Assembly (NCBI GenBank): GCA_920105625.2
Contig: OV050030.1
Span: 85,831,570 to 85,895,569, forward strand
Reading direction: 5' to 3'
DNA from: Clusia tigrina
Lineage: Eukaryota > Arthropoda > Insecta > Diptera > Clusiidae
Length of the DNA stretch: 64,000 bases
Position 1 is the first letter of the stretch. Every line of letters starts with the position of its first letter. The notes beneath the pieces were generated by a model. It was not told where the DNA came from, ran no database searches, and saw only the letters and a list, made by a program, of their open reading frames with translations. Shown piece after piece: positions 25,044-36,776 of this stretch. The translations under genes were made by a program, and so were the position numbers.

Positions 25044-25347
25044 AATTAACAAAATATTAATTTAATTTATTTTTTAAAAAAGGTTGCGTGTTGGATTAGC
25101 GACACGTCTTACTTTATTTATGAACAAAACCGGACTGAAGTTTACAAACAATAATGAACTTAACATAACTTAACTAAAGACATATACTGCTGACGTAGTC
25201 CACGCGCCGAGTGATGAGTGTGGGAACGTTGCTAAATACCTTTACCCGTTCCCAAGTGCAATAGGATCCCGCTGGAATGTTGGTGCTGACACAATGTCTG
25301 CGTTGTATGCTCGTGTGTTGACAAATACAATGTATTATACGTTAACT
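25044..25347 (-). repeat. 3' LTR of B, 304 bp, inverted
   Basis: Full LTR on the minus strand with purine tract 25348-25358. Inr and DPE are intact at 25103-25138. One base in the R/U5 stem differs from the other LTRs. Confidence 0.93.
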
Positions 25348-25385
25348 CCTCCCCCTCTAAGTTCCATACGTCCTCGAATGGCACA

Positions 25386-26911
25386 TCAAAAGAATGGCAG
25401 GCTGTGGAATCTCTTTTTCTTGTCATTACTCGATATCCTGGTAAAATCATTTGTAGGTTGATTATCTTGTTGAGGCTCTTCGATAACATTTTCAACTGGT
25501 TTAGGTCTGATGTTTCTCCATTTCTTCCAGTATTTTGCAAGAACGAAAACCCCAATTAGCAGGAAAGTCGATACCATTCCCAAGTTCAATGATAGACTTA
25601 TTTGATTTATCGATTTAAGTTTACGGATTGCCAAAGAATTTTTGATATTGATGTCATTGATTAGTTCCAGAGATAATGTTCTTTCTTCAGCGTTGGAGCT
25701 CATTCGTTGAATTAAGGCAGGAAGAGGTTTTGTTGTAGTGATTTGTCTGGATAAGTATGTCCTGTTGTTTACTCGGACCGTAGAATTATAGTGGTGAATT
25801 ACATACGATCCATTGAGCCACATGGTTGAGTTGTCAACATCAATTTGTCCACTGAATTGGTTCAAAAATAATATGCCATCCTCAATTTCTTCTGTTGTAA
25901 AAATGTGTTCGTTATTGGTGGTGGTGCACTTTGATGTCTGACTCGCCAAAAGTTTCGGGATGCACGGGGAATCTGTGATATCGTCATAAGTTTCAGGACT
26001 ACATATTGATAAACTATTGTATGTTTTACATTTCTTTTTTAATCCAAATATTCTTTTCTTATTCTTACAGTCTAGGACGTATTCATAATCTAGTCTAGTT
26101 ACAATATTTTCCCTTTTGATAGCCTTAATTAGTAATCTAATACAATTTTCAGTATCTGTTGTCGGAACACTTAATATGTAAAGTATATTGTAACCTTCGA
26201 GAGCAATTTTTACTTCTGCAAAGTGCAGCAGTTCATCAGTACTAGAAAATGGAATATTACTTTTACTAAATATGTCATTTAGGATTTCGACTTCGAAAGA
26301 TGAAAGGATAAATGAATTAACTATATTCACTTTTGCCAAATGAATTGCAAATTCAATATTCGCAACATCTTCTTTTAGAAGTTCAAGTTTATATTTCCAT
26401 TCTAATATTCTTTCATCATGAAGATATGTTCTGTTTTTAAGATTTTTATTATTTCGTTTGTGGTGTTCGTGAGTTTACTTATTTTCTCTAGTGACAGACG
26501 ATTTATCACAATTTGATTGCTATTATTTTCCAAAACGTCATCTATCTTTTCTGAATTATCTCAAAGTCCTGACGGTCTGGACTTCCAGCAATCCATTTCC
26601 ATGCACTACCGAGGAAATCCAGTGATCGTTTAGACTTTACATTTGGTTTTAATCGTGATATGTAGGATTTAATATGGGATATTGTGTATTTAAAGTAAGG
26701 GATCAGGGGATGGTTTAAGGTGATATTCCGAACAATATTATCTTCCATTTCATGGATCAGGTTATCGTAGCTCCGTAAATCAATCGTATGAACTATCTTG
26801 AAAGTTCCGGTCTGGACTTTAGCCAATCCGGAATGCATTGCCAATAATTTTGAATTCGAGTAATCCAATATTTGTAGTTCGCCAGCACATAATGCTGTCA
26901 AGATTAATAAT
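25386..26911 (-). pseudogene. env: env exon 2, two frameshifts
   Basis: Envelope gene of B. The N-terminal part from the acceptor region (26911 down to 26542) includes the leader region and the KSKR site. A lost base in an A run near 26546-26550 and a second 1-bp loss near 26424 break the frame. The C-terminal part is open from 26339 to 25386, with the glycosylated ectodomain, the membrane segment and the basic tail. No leader donor exists in this truncated unit. Confidence 0.9.
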
Positions 26912-26932
26912 CTGTAAAATAGGAGTTGTGAA

Positions 26933-29900
26933 TTAATTTCTAATATGTCTCTTGTGTACAATTCTTCCGCTTTCGGTGACTATTGTAGAATTCCTGTTTT
27001 CTTTTACTATTTCTTCTTTAAATCGCTCTGATAACTTTGTCCCTAATCTCTTATTGATTTTAACGAAGACTGTCTGGCCTGGAATGTATTGTTGGTCGTT
27101 TTGTTTCCGTTTGTTATGATATTCTAAACTACGTTTCTGTTTTTCTTGGATTTTCTCCATATTCGACTGTCTAGTTCTGTCATAGCTACCTGGAGAAAAA
27201 TCTACAGTTCTCCCAAAAAACAAATCAACAGGTTTCCTCTCAACAGTCGAGTGTATCGAATGATTATACTCGTTCACTGCTTTTTCAAGGAGTTCTTCGA
27301 AATTTCTGCATACCCCTTCGTCCTTTAAACATCTTAACAATTCAGCAAGGGTTGAATGAAATCTTTCGACTTGACCGTTTGCTTCGCTTCTGTAAGGAGG
27401 AGTAGTGAACACTTCGATGTTCAATTCATCCCTCATCATAAACAGAATAGTGGCGGAATTCAGAGACTTCTCATTATCGATGACGATAGTTTTTGGTACG
27501 CCAAAGAAGAATAGGAGTTCTCTTAGGGGTCTTCTCACATCCTCAATAGATTTTCCCGTTAACAATTTAACTTGTGCGTACTTGGTGAATTTACCCAAGG
27601 CTGTCATTACCAATTTTTTGTCTGTTGAAAATATGTCAATATGCACTACCTGGCCGGGATATGAAGGTATAGGCGTTTCCCCTAACTTCGGATCATTGGG
27701 GTGCCTATCGTATTTGTTCTTCTTACATGTTGAGCAAAGTTTCACTATTCTCTTTATCTTGGCAAACATTCCTGGGAAATAACACTTCCCCGAAATCTGT
27801 AATTTATTTTCCGCTACATTTCTGTGGGCCCTGTTGTGAGTATCAATAATGACATTTTCCTGGTCATTTTCTGAGGTCACGTCCTCCACGAATATTTGTG
27901 TGAAGCGAACCTTATAATTCAACAAGTGCAGAGGATAGATTTCCTGGATTTTACCCATTACAAATTCTGGTGCCTTTATACCATTATTCACAGAGGGGTT
28001 CAAGTATCTTTTCAATAAGGCTAGGAGGTTATTCTGATCATACTCCCTTTCTACAATTGTATGTCTATGATACCCAGGGAATATAATTTGGAATTGATAT
28101 GACGGCACTTCGTCCACACAAAGGAATATCTGATTTTTGAATGCATTTATAGGACCGTCCACGCTGGGTACCAAATTTTCCGCAGAACTTTCATGGCTAT
28201 GAACGGTTCCAGTTAAAGAGTTCACGTTGGTCATTGGTGTTCTAGAGAGAGCATCTGCTACCACGTTAGATTTCCCTGGTTTGTACCTAATTTCATAGTT
28301 ATATTCCTCGAGAATCGCCTTCCACCTTTTCATCTTGACATTACTATTTTTGTTACTCAGTGCATATGTTAGGGGCTGGTGGTCAGTGTAAATTATAATT
28401 CTAGCAGTTCCATATAGGTAGTTTCTGAAGATATGTAGGGCCCATACTATAGCTTGCATCTCTCTCTCATTTGTAGCATAGTTTTCCTCCGTTACCGACA
28501 ATACTCTGGAAATAATTGCTATTGGCCTATCGTCCTGGCTAGGCACGGCTCCGAGGGCTACGTTGGAGGCATCGGTCGTTAGATGAAATTCTTTCTCGTA
28601 GTTTGGGTAAAAAAGCATAACTTCTCGAGATAATAAAGCCTCCTTTAAAGAATCCATTGCCTTCATTTCCTTACAACCGAGTACTATTTTTACTTTGCTG
28701 GACTCGGACCTGGGAATTGAACCATTTGGGCCCCTCAGCACTGCAGTTAGGGGTTTAGCTATATCGGCATAACCCTTTATGAATCTTCTATAGTAATTGC
28801 AAAGCCCCAAAAAAGATCTTAATTGCCTCAAAGTTTTAGGGTAAGGAATTCTTACCATGGCATCCACTCTGTCCTTTATTGTACTTATGCCACTCTCAGA
28901 TACTTTGAAACCAAGAAATTCAACTTCTCTTCTAAAGAAGACGCATTTATCTAACTGCACTCTCATATTTGCCTCTGCCAACGTACAAAAGATTTCCTTC
29001 AAATGTTTAAAATGTGATTCTTCGTCTTTACTGAATATAATTATGTCATCGATATAGACATAACAAGTCCTTTCGATGAAGTTTCTTAGAATATCATCCA
29101 ATGCTCTCTGGAATATTGATGGGGCATTTTTTAATCCAAACGGAAGCCTTGTGAACTCGTACTTCCCATTGTTCACTGAGAATGCCGTTTTCTCGATGTC
29201 TTCTTGCCTGAGCGGTATTTGATGAAAACCACTTTTCAGATCAATTACCGTAAAGAATTTGTTGCCGCCCAGTTGAGATAAAACTTCCCCAACTTCTGGT
29301 ATTGGATATTTGTCTGCTACAGTAACCGCATTCAATTTTCTAAAATCCACTACGACTCTGTACTTCCTCTTTCCAGATGCATCCTCTTTTTTCGGCACGA
29401 CCCATATGGGTGAATTATAGGGAGAATGAGATGGTCTTATGATCCCGTCTTTTAATAATTTGCTTATTTCTTCCTCGACAACATTTTTCAGAGCCATTGG
29501 GTAAGGATAGTTTCTTGTGTAAGTAGGCTCGTCCGTGGTTGTACGAATTTCACCCTGTACTCTCGTTGTGTAAGTTAATTTTTCATCAGGATCTGCAAAA
29601 AGATTCTTGTGAGATTCTATGATTTTCATTATAGTTGATGTTTGGTTCTCAGAAAGGTGTTCAACTCGTATTTCCAGATTGTTCACGTCCTGCGACATAT
29701 ATTGGTAAATTGGTATTTTCATACCATTCGTTATTGTAAAGTAATTATCAGCTGTGTGAATGATTGCAGAAAGTTCCTTCAAGGTATCATTACCTAGTAT
29801 TGCATCAAAAGTCCGCAATCCAGGTAGAAGGAAAAATTTAATAGGTTCAATAGAATCACCAAATATCCTTAGTAAGGTGTGGTGTGTAATTTGAACATTG

Positions 29901-30071
29901 CCAGATATTGTTTTAGCGCAGAAGTAGTCCCAATTTTTATTGAGGATTATTTGCCAGATCAGACTTAATATAATTCTTATTGCTACCAGTGTCCAGAAGG
30001 AATTTCAGTATTTTTCCGTTCCCCGTTCTTATCTTAAAGTATGGTAACGAGGAACTGTTTAACCAAAAAAA
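26933..30071 (-). CDS. pol: pol; RT-RNase H-integrase open for 961 codons, protease broken
   Basis: The best preserved pol. The open segment 29818-26933 (TTG at 29818 is arbitrary; translation would arrive by frameshift from gag) shows RT with Asp193 in IDLKSGF and YIDD at 255-258. RNase H follows with TDAS at 415-418, Glu453 and Asp479, then an HHCC integrase finger (His661, His665, Cys695, Cys698) and a catalytic core with Asp728, Asp781 and Glu818, followed by a C-terminal domain without a chromodomain. Upstream, the protease DTGS is present but a one-base insertion gives TAA at 29937-29939, so gag-pol fusion would end there. Enzyme domains look complete; expression as one polyprotein does not. 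Confidence 0.88.
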
Positions 30072-30856
30072 TTAAGATCCGCATTAAGATCTTCAGTAGA
30101 AAAATCTTCCACTAGACTGTCCGAGGTTTTTACGTCCTCTCCTGAATAGTGTGTTAGTTCATTAATATATTCATTTTTGGCAACATCCATGTATTCATTT
30201 ACATCCGGTACACCTCCTAGAGCTCCTTCGAGTGATTCAATTTCTTTGTCAATTTTTGGATAATCCACTTCGCTGCCTCCTCTGTTGCACTTACCCTCTG
30301 TTCTTAAATGAAAGTTTCGTTGAGCCTTGTTGATTGGTCCTTGGAACGTACCTTCATAAGGCCTCTTATAACCATTATTGACCGGCGGTCTGTTGGCATA
30401 ATTTATCTGCCTAGATTGGATGGACCGATCAATTTCCATCGGTTCCGGATTTGTAGGATATTGTTGATAATTTCGCGGATATCCTTGAGGTCTTTGATTC
30501 ATGTTAGTGAACTGGTAATTTTGTTGACGGGGTTGATACTGAATATTCGGCCCATTCCTTGACCTTGGTATGAATCGTGGTGGCAATTGTGGTCTGGTTG
30601 GAGCTCCCCCATGAGCGAGTTCAGGATAAAAAATATTTCTGGTGAATACCTGAGGATTTGGTTTGTATCCCTGCGCGTTTGGCTTAGGTATCTGCCCGTG
30701 AGCATGATGCATCCGATAAGTCATATTGTCCAATTTCAAACAGATGTGTAATGCCTGTGGCAAAGATGTGGGTTCCTTGACGCTTAATAGTCTTGGAAAA
30801 TCGCCTTTCAGCCCACGCACGACGGTATCAAGTGCTTTTTCTCTATAAGCGTTTGT
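30059..30856 (-). pseudogene. gag: gag C-terminal part, truncated at rearrangement
   Basis: About 265 codons of Gag are open from the junction at 30856 (inside the NAYREKA segment) to the stop at 30059-30061. It holds the Q/P/N/R-rich region and the acidic C terminus, with the U7 slippery run at 30065-30071. The N-terminal half is missing. Confidence 0.9.
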
Positions 30857-32910
30857 AATGCCCCATCAATATTCCAGAGAGCATTGGATGATATTCTAAG
30901 AAACTTCATCGGAAGGACTTGTTATGTCTATATCGATGACATAATTATATTCAGTAAAGACGAAGAATCACATTTTAAACATTTGAAGGAAATCTTTTGT
31001 ACGTTGGCAGAGGCAAATATGAGAGTGCAGTTAGATAAATGCGTCTTCTTTAAAAGAGAAGTTGAATTTCTTGGTTTCAAAGTATCTGAGAGTGGCATAA
31101 GTACAATAAAGGACAGAGTGGATGCCATGGTAAGAATTCCTTACCCTAAAACTTTGAGGCAATTAAGATCTTTTTGGGGCTTTGCAATTACTATAGAAGA
31201 TTCTTAAAGGGTTATGCCGATATAGCTAAACCCCTAACTGCTATGCTGAGGGGCCCAAATGGTTCAATTCCCAGGTCCGAGTCCAGCAAAGTAAAAATAG
31301 TACTCGGTTGTAAGGAAATGAAGGCAATGGATTCTTTAAAGGAGGCTTTATTATCTCGAGAAGTTATGCTTTTTTACCCAAACTACGAGAAAGAATTTCA
31401 TCTAACGACCGATGCCTCCAACGTAGCCCTCGGAGCCCTGTTTAGCCAGGACGATAGGCCAATAGCATTTATTTCCAGATTATTGTCGGAAACGGAGGAA
31501 AACTATGCTACAAATGAGAGAGAGATGCTAGCTATAGTATGGGCCCTACATATCTTCAGAAACTACCTATATGGAACTGCTAGAATTATAATTTACACTG
31601 ACCACCAGCCCCTAACATATCCACTGAGTAACAAAAATATTAATGTCAAGATGAAAAGGTGGAAGGCGATTCTCGAGGAATATAACTATGAAATTAGGTA
31701 CAAACCAGGGAAATCTAACGTGGTAGCAGATGCTCTCTCTAGAACACCAATGACCAACGTGAACTCTTTAACTCGAACCGTTCATAGCTATGAAAGTTCT
31801 GCGGAAAATTTGGTACCCAGCGTGGAGGGTCCTATAAATGCATTCAAAAATCAGATATTCCTTTGTGTGGACGAAGTGCCGTCATATCAGTTCCAAATTA
31901 TATTCCCTGGGTATCATAGACATACAATTGTAGAAAGGGAGTATGATCAGAATAACCTCCTAGCCTTATTGAAAATATACTTGAACCCCTCTGTGAATAA
32001 TGGTATAAAGGCACCAAATGTGGGTAAAATCCACGAAATCTATCCTCTGCACTTGTTGAATTATAAGGTTCGCTTCACACAAAAATTCGTGTAGGACGTG
32101 ACCTCAGAAAATGACCAGGAAAATGTCATTATTGATACTCACAACAGGGCCCACAGAAATGCAGCGGAAAAAAAATTACAGATTTTGGAGAAGTGTTATT
32201 TCCCAGGCATGCTTGCCAAGATAAAGAGAATAGTGAAACTTTGCTCAACATGTAAGAAGAACAAATACGATAGGCACCCCAATGATCCGAAGTTAGGGGA
32301 AACGCCTATACCTTCATATCCCGGCCAGGTAGTGCATATTGACATATTTTCAACAGACAAAAAATTGGTAATGACAGCATTGGATAAATTCACCAAGTAC
32401 GCACAAGTTAAATTGTTAACGGGAAAATCTATTGAGGATGTGAGAAGACCCCTAAGAGAACTCCTATTCTTCTTTGGCGTACCAAAAACTATCGTCATCG
32501 ATAATGAGAAGTCTCTGAATTTCGCCACTATTCTGTTTATGATGAGGGATGAATTGAACATCGAAGTGTTCACTACTCCTCCTTACAGAAGCGAAGCAAA
32601 CGGTCAAGTCGAAAGATTTCATTCAACCCTTGCTGAACTGTTAAGATGTTTAAAGGACGAAGGGGTATGCAGAAATTTCGAAGAACTCCTTGCAAAAGTA
32701 GTGAACGAGTATAATCATTCGATACACTCGACTGTTGAGAGGAAACCTGTTGATTTGTTTTTTGGGAGAACTGTAGATTTTTCTCCAGGTAGCTATGACA
32801 GAACTAGACAGTCGAATATGGAGAAAATCCAAGAAAAACAAAAACGGATTTCCTCGGAAGTGCATGGAAATGGATTGCTGGAAGTCCAGACCGTCAGGAC
32901 TTTGAGATAA
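30857..32910 (+). pseudogene. pol: pol fragment (RT core to integrase), broken
   Basis: RT palm with YIDD in 30884-31207. The short T run 31171-31175 shifts the frame. RNase H and connection lie in 31174-32094, ended by TAG 32092-32094. Integrase 32098-32910 is uninterrupted through HHCC and D,D,E and ends in the hybrid tail after junction 32846/32847. Confidence 0.92.
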
Positions 32911-34082
32911 TTCAGAAAAAGATAGATGACGTTTTGGAAAATAATAGCAATCAAATTGTGATAAATCGTCTGTCACTAGAGAAAATAAGTAAACTCACGA
33001 ACACCACAAACAAAATAATAAAAATCTTAAAAACAGAACAAAATCTTCATGATGAAAGAATATTAGAATGGAAATATAAACTTGAACTTCTAAAAGAAGA
33101 TGTTGCGAATATTGAATTTGCAATTCATTTGGCAAAAGTGAATATAGTTAATTCATTTATCCTTTCATCTTTCGAAGTCGAAATCCTAAATGACATATTT
33201 AGTAAAAGTAATATTCCATTTTCTAGTACTGATGAACTACTGCACTTTGCAGAAGTAAAAATTGCTCTCGAAGGTTACAATATACTTTACATATTAAGTG
33301 TTCCGACAACAGATACTGAAAATTGTATTAGATTACTAATTAAGGCTATCAAAAGGGAAAATATTGTAACTAGGCTAGATTATGAATACGTCCTAGACTG
33401 TAAGAATAAGAAAAGAATATTTGGATTAAAAAAGAAATGCAAAAGATACAATAGTTTATCAATATGTAGTCCTGAAACTTATGACGATATCACAGATTCC
33501 CCGTGCATCCCGAAACTTTTGGCGAGTCAGACATCAAAGTGCACCACCACCAATAACGAACACATTTTTACAACAGAAGAAATTGAGAATGGCATAATAT
33601 TTTTGAACCAATTCAGTGGACAAATTGATGTTGACAACTCAACCATGTGGCTCAATGGATCGTATGTAATTCACCACTATAATTCTACGGTCCGAGTAAA
33701 CAACAGGACATACTTATCCAGACAAATCACTACAACAAAACCTCTTCCTGCCTTAATTCAACCCATGAGCTCCAACGCTGAAGAAAGAACATTATCTCTG
33801 GAACTAATCAATGACATCAATATCAAAAATTCTTTGGCAATCCGTAAACTTAAATCGATAAACCAAATAAGTCTATCATTGAACTTGGGAATGGTATCGA
33901 CTTTCCTGCTAATTGGGCTTTTCGTTCTTGCAAAATACTGGAAGAAATTGAGAAACATCAGACCTAAACCAGTTGAAAATGTTATCGAAGAGCCTCAATC
34001 AGATAATCAACCTTCAAATGATTTTACCAGGATATCGAGTAATGACAAGAAAAAGAGATTCCACAGCCTCCCATTCTTTTGA
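32847..34082 (+). pseudogene. env: env, 5'-truncated by the 512-bp deletion
   Basis: Same truncated env as A3 and A4, open to TGA 34080-34082. The ectodomain heptads, sequons and membrane anchor are kept; the surface subunit, furin site and acceptor are lost. Confidence 0.9.
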
Positions 34083-34120
34083 TGTGCCATTCGAGGACGT
34101 ATGGAACTTAGAGGGGGAGG

Positions 34121-34424
34121 AGTTAACGTATAATACATTGTATTTGTCAACACACGAGCATACAACGCAGACATTGTGTCAGCACCAACATTCCAGCGGG
34201 ATCCTATTGCACTTGGGAACGGGTAAAGGTATTTAGCAACGTTCCCACACTCATCACTCGTCGCGTGGACTACGTCAGCAGTTTATGTCTTTAGTTAAGT
34301 TATGTTAAGATCATTATTGTTTGTAAACTTCAGTCCGGTTTTGTTCATAAATAAAGTAAGACGTGTTGCTAATCCAACACGCAACCTTTTTTAAAAATTA
34401 AATTAAATTAATATTTTGTTAACT
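34121..34424 (+). repeat. LTR between C1 and C2, 304 bp
   Basis: Purine tract 34110-34120. Intact Inr/DPE at 34330-34365. It is the only LTR that ends GTTAACT, a perfect inverted match to its own start AGTTAAC. Confidence 0.93.
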
Positions 34425-34441
34425 GGCGCCCGAGCAGGGAC
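34424..34441 (+). other. Primer binding site, C2
   Basis: Identical 18-base lysine-tRNA-like site directly at the LTR end. Confidence 0.8.
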
Positions 34442-35365
34442 CTCTTTTGTATCCTTGCACAGATTTGCCTGAGACGATAGGCAAGTAAGAACGAAGAGGT
34501 TTAACCCAGAAAAAGGTCCAACAATTCCGGCTCACCGTTTAGAGTGAGAAAAGGACGCGCCCTAGTAGTCAATGCAAACGGGAGGTGATCACGGGATCAT
34601 CAGCAGTCTCACTGTAGTGTTTAAGAACTTTAAAAAATAAGGAAATTGTGAAGTAAATGCTTAAATTGTTTGTGAAAATAAATTATAGAATCCTAAGAAT
34701 ATAAAATTGTGACTTTATTAAAGAAAAAATAATAATCTAAGAAAGTGAGGAAATTTATTTAAAAGAAAGAAATTATTATTAAAAGGAAAACAATTAAATA
34801 TTATTTAGAAAAAAAGAAGATTAAAAATAAGTTATAAGTGTGAAAAAATGAAAAGAAATTATCATTGACAAAAAGAATTATTAAATGAAAAGGAAAATTA
34901 AAAATAAATTATAAGTGTGAAGAAATTAAAAGAAATTGTCATTGAAAGAAAGAATTATCAAATGAAAAGGAAAATTAAACATAAATAAGTGTGAAGATTT
35001 TAAAAGAAATTATCATTGAAAAAAAAAGAATTAGTAAATAAAAAATAAAATTAAAAATAAATGATAAATGTGAAGAAATATTAAGAAATTATTATTAAAA
35101 AGAAAAAAAACATTAATTGGAAAAAGTTGTTAAAAAAAGAATAGTGAAATTGTAATTTTCGAAAGAAAAAATTCATACGAAGCAAACATCATCAACGGCA
35201 TCAGTGGAAAAAGAGTCATGGTGATTTTAAGGTGAGTGGCAGATTGTAAGATTACATATTGATTGCTATTTTATATTTATTCGCGAAACAAAACGTTCCT
35301 TAGTCCATCCTATTCCTTTCCTTTTTTTGTAAAAAAGTTCCGAAAAAATATTGTTAAAAGAGAGT
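34442..35365 (+). other. 5' leader, four minisatellite units, env exon 1, C2
   Basis: Four diverged 74-79 bp units (about 34840, 34917, 34991, 35068). Mini-ORF ATG at 35218 has Leu in place of Val as fourth codon; donor GTGAGT starts at 35232. The acceptor at 39870-39871 is intact, so the env splice is possible in this unit. Confidence 0.78.
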
Positions 35366-36776
35366 ATGCCAGTTGACAGTATCGAAGAGATTACGGACAG
35401 ACTAAATAGAACCCTCACAATGAGCCAACCACAGAGGCCTAGCACTAGTTCCAGTCGACTCTCTCAAGCTCAAAAGGAGGAAGTTAGAACTATAGTGTTG
35501 GATTACTTCAAACAGGACACCCCTGATGAAGGAGGGGATCAACCTATAGGAGCAATTCGTATCGAAGAATTGGACAAAATTCCCGATATTGTTAGATCAC
35601 TAAGATAATTTTCGGGAATTGCGGGCGAATTCGGTTCATGGCGGAAATCAGTAGAAAGGGTACTGGAGCTTTTCGAAAGCATTAAAGGTACTGGAAGATA
35701 TTTTGCCATTCTCCATACAATACGGACAAAAATTACTGGGGAAGCAGACACTGCTCTTGATTCATACAGAACACCTCTAGACTGGGTCAAGATAAGAAAG
35801 TGTCTAATGATGCATTACTCCGATAGGAGAGATATTGGTACACTTGAATATCAGATGACAACCATGTGTCAAGGACACAAAACCATAACAGAATTCTATC
35901 AAGCGGTGTACCAACACCTATCACTAATATTGGACAAGATAACTTGTCTTGAACTGGACACAGGTAGCCTTTCTTCAATGACAAACGCTTATAGAGAAAA
36001 AGCACTTGATACCTTCGTGCGTGGCTGAAAGGCGATTTGCCAAGACTATTAAGCGTCAAGGAACCCACATCTTTGCCACAGGCATTACACATCTGTTTAA
36101 AATTGGACAATATGACTTATCGGATGCTTCATGCTCACGGGCAGATACCTAAGCCAAACGCGCAGGGATACACACCAAATCCTCAGGTATTCACCAGAAA
36201 TATTTTTTATCCTGAACTCGCTCATGGGGGAGCTCCAACCAGACCACAATTGCCACCACGATTCATACCAAGGCCAAGGAATGGGCCGAATATTCAGTAT
36301 CAACTCCGTCAACAAAATTACCAGTTCACTAAAATGAATCAAAGACCTCAAGGATATCCGCGAAATTATCAACAATATCCTACAAATCCGGAACCGATGG
36401 AAATTGATCGGTCCATCCAATCTAGGCAGATAAATTATTCCAACAGACCGCCGGTCAATAATGGTTATAAGAGGCCTTATGAAGGTACGTTCCAAGGACC
36501 AATCAACAAGGCTCAACGAAACTTTCATTTAAGAACAGAGGGTAAGTGCAACAGAGGAGGCAGCGAAATGGATAATCCAAAAATTGACAAAGAAATTGAA
36601 GCACTCGAAGGAGCTGTAGGAGGTGTACCGGATATAAATGAATACATGGATGTGGCCAATAATGAATATATTAATGAACTAACACACTATTCAGGAGAGG
36701 ACGTAAAAGCCTCGGACAGTCTAGTGGAAGATTTTTCTACTGATATCTTAATGCGGATCTTAATTTTTTTGGTTAA
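35366..36776 (+). pseudogene. gag: gag, three lesions
   Basis: ATG at 35366. This copy keeps the 8 bp lost in A2-A4 but has a G-to-T nonsense TAA at 35606-35608. It also has a lost G near 36025 (GTGGCTG for GTGGGCTG) and a lost base near 36744 shortly before the U7 run (36764-36770). The main segment 36037-36801 covers the Q/P/N-rich part and overshoots the normal stop because of the last frameshift. Confidence 0.88.

Larger units (their letters stand above)
25044..30856 (-). mobile_element. Errantivirus-type LTR element, unit B, truncated in gag
   Basis: Minus-strand copy with 3' LTR, env, pol and the C-terminal part of gag. It stops abruptly at 30856, where a + strand pol sequence (C1) begins. 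The leader, primer site and 5' LTR are absent. It shares the protease insertion with block A but lacks most block A lesions, and holds the longest open pol frame of the window. Confidence 0.93.
30857..34424 (+). mobile_element. Errantivirus-type LTR element, unit C1, 5'-truncated
   Basis: Starts inside RT directly against truncated gag of B, with no LTR between. It has the block A lesions (short T run, TAG, 6-bp loss) and the 512-bp pol/env deletion, and is closest to A3/A4. The 3' LTR is shared with C2. Confidence 0.93.

Noticed and set aside
18167..30856. Inverted arms A4/B as a simple fold-back sequencing or assembly artefact
   Set aside because: The arms differ: B keeps the pol/env border, the full T run and an open pol, while A4 has the deletion and other stops. 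A plain fold-back read would give identical arms. Other misassembly is not excluded.
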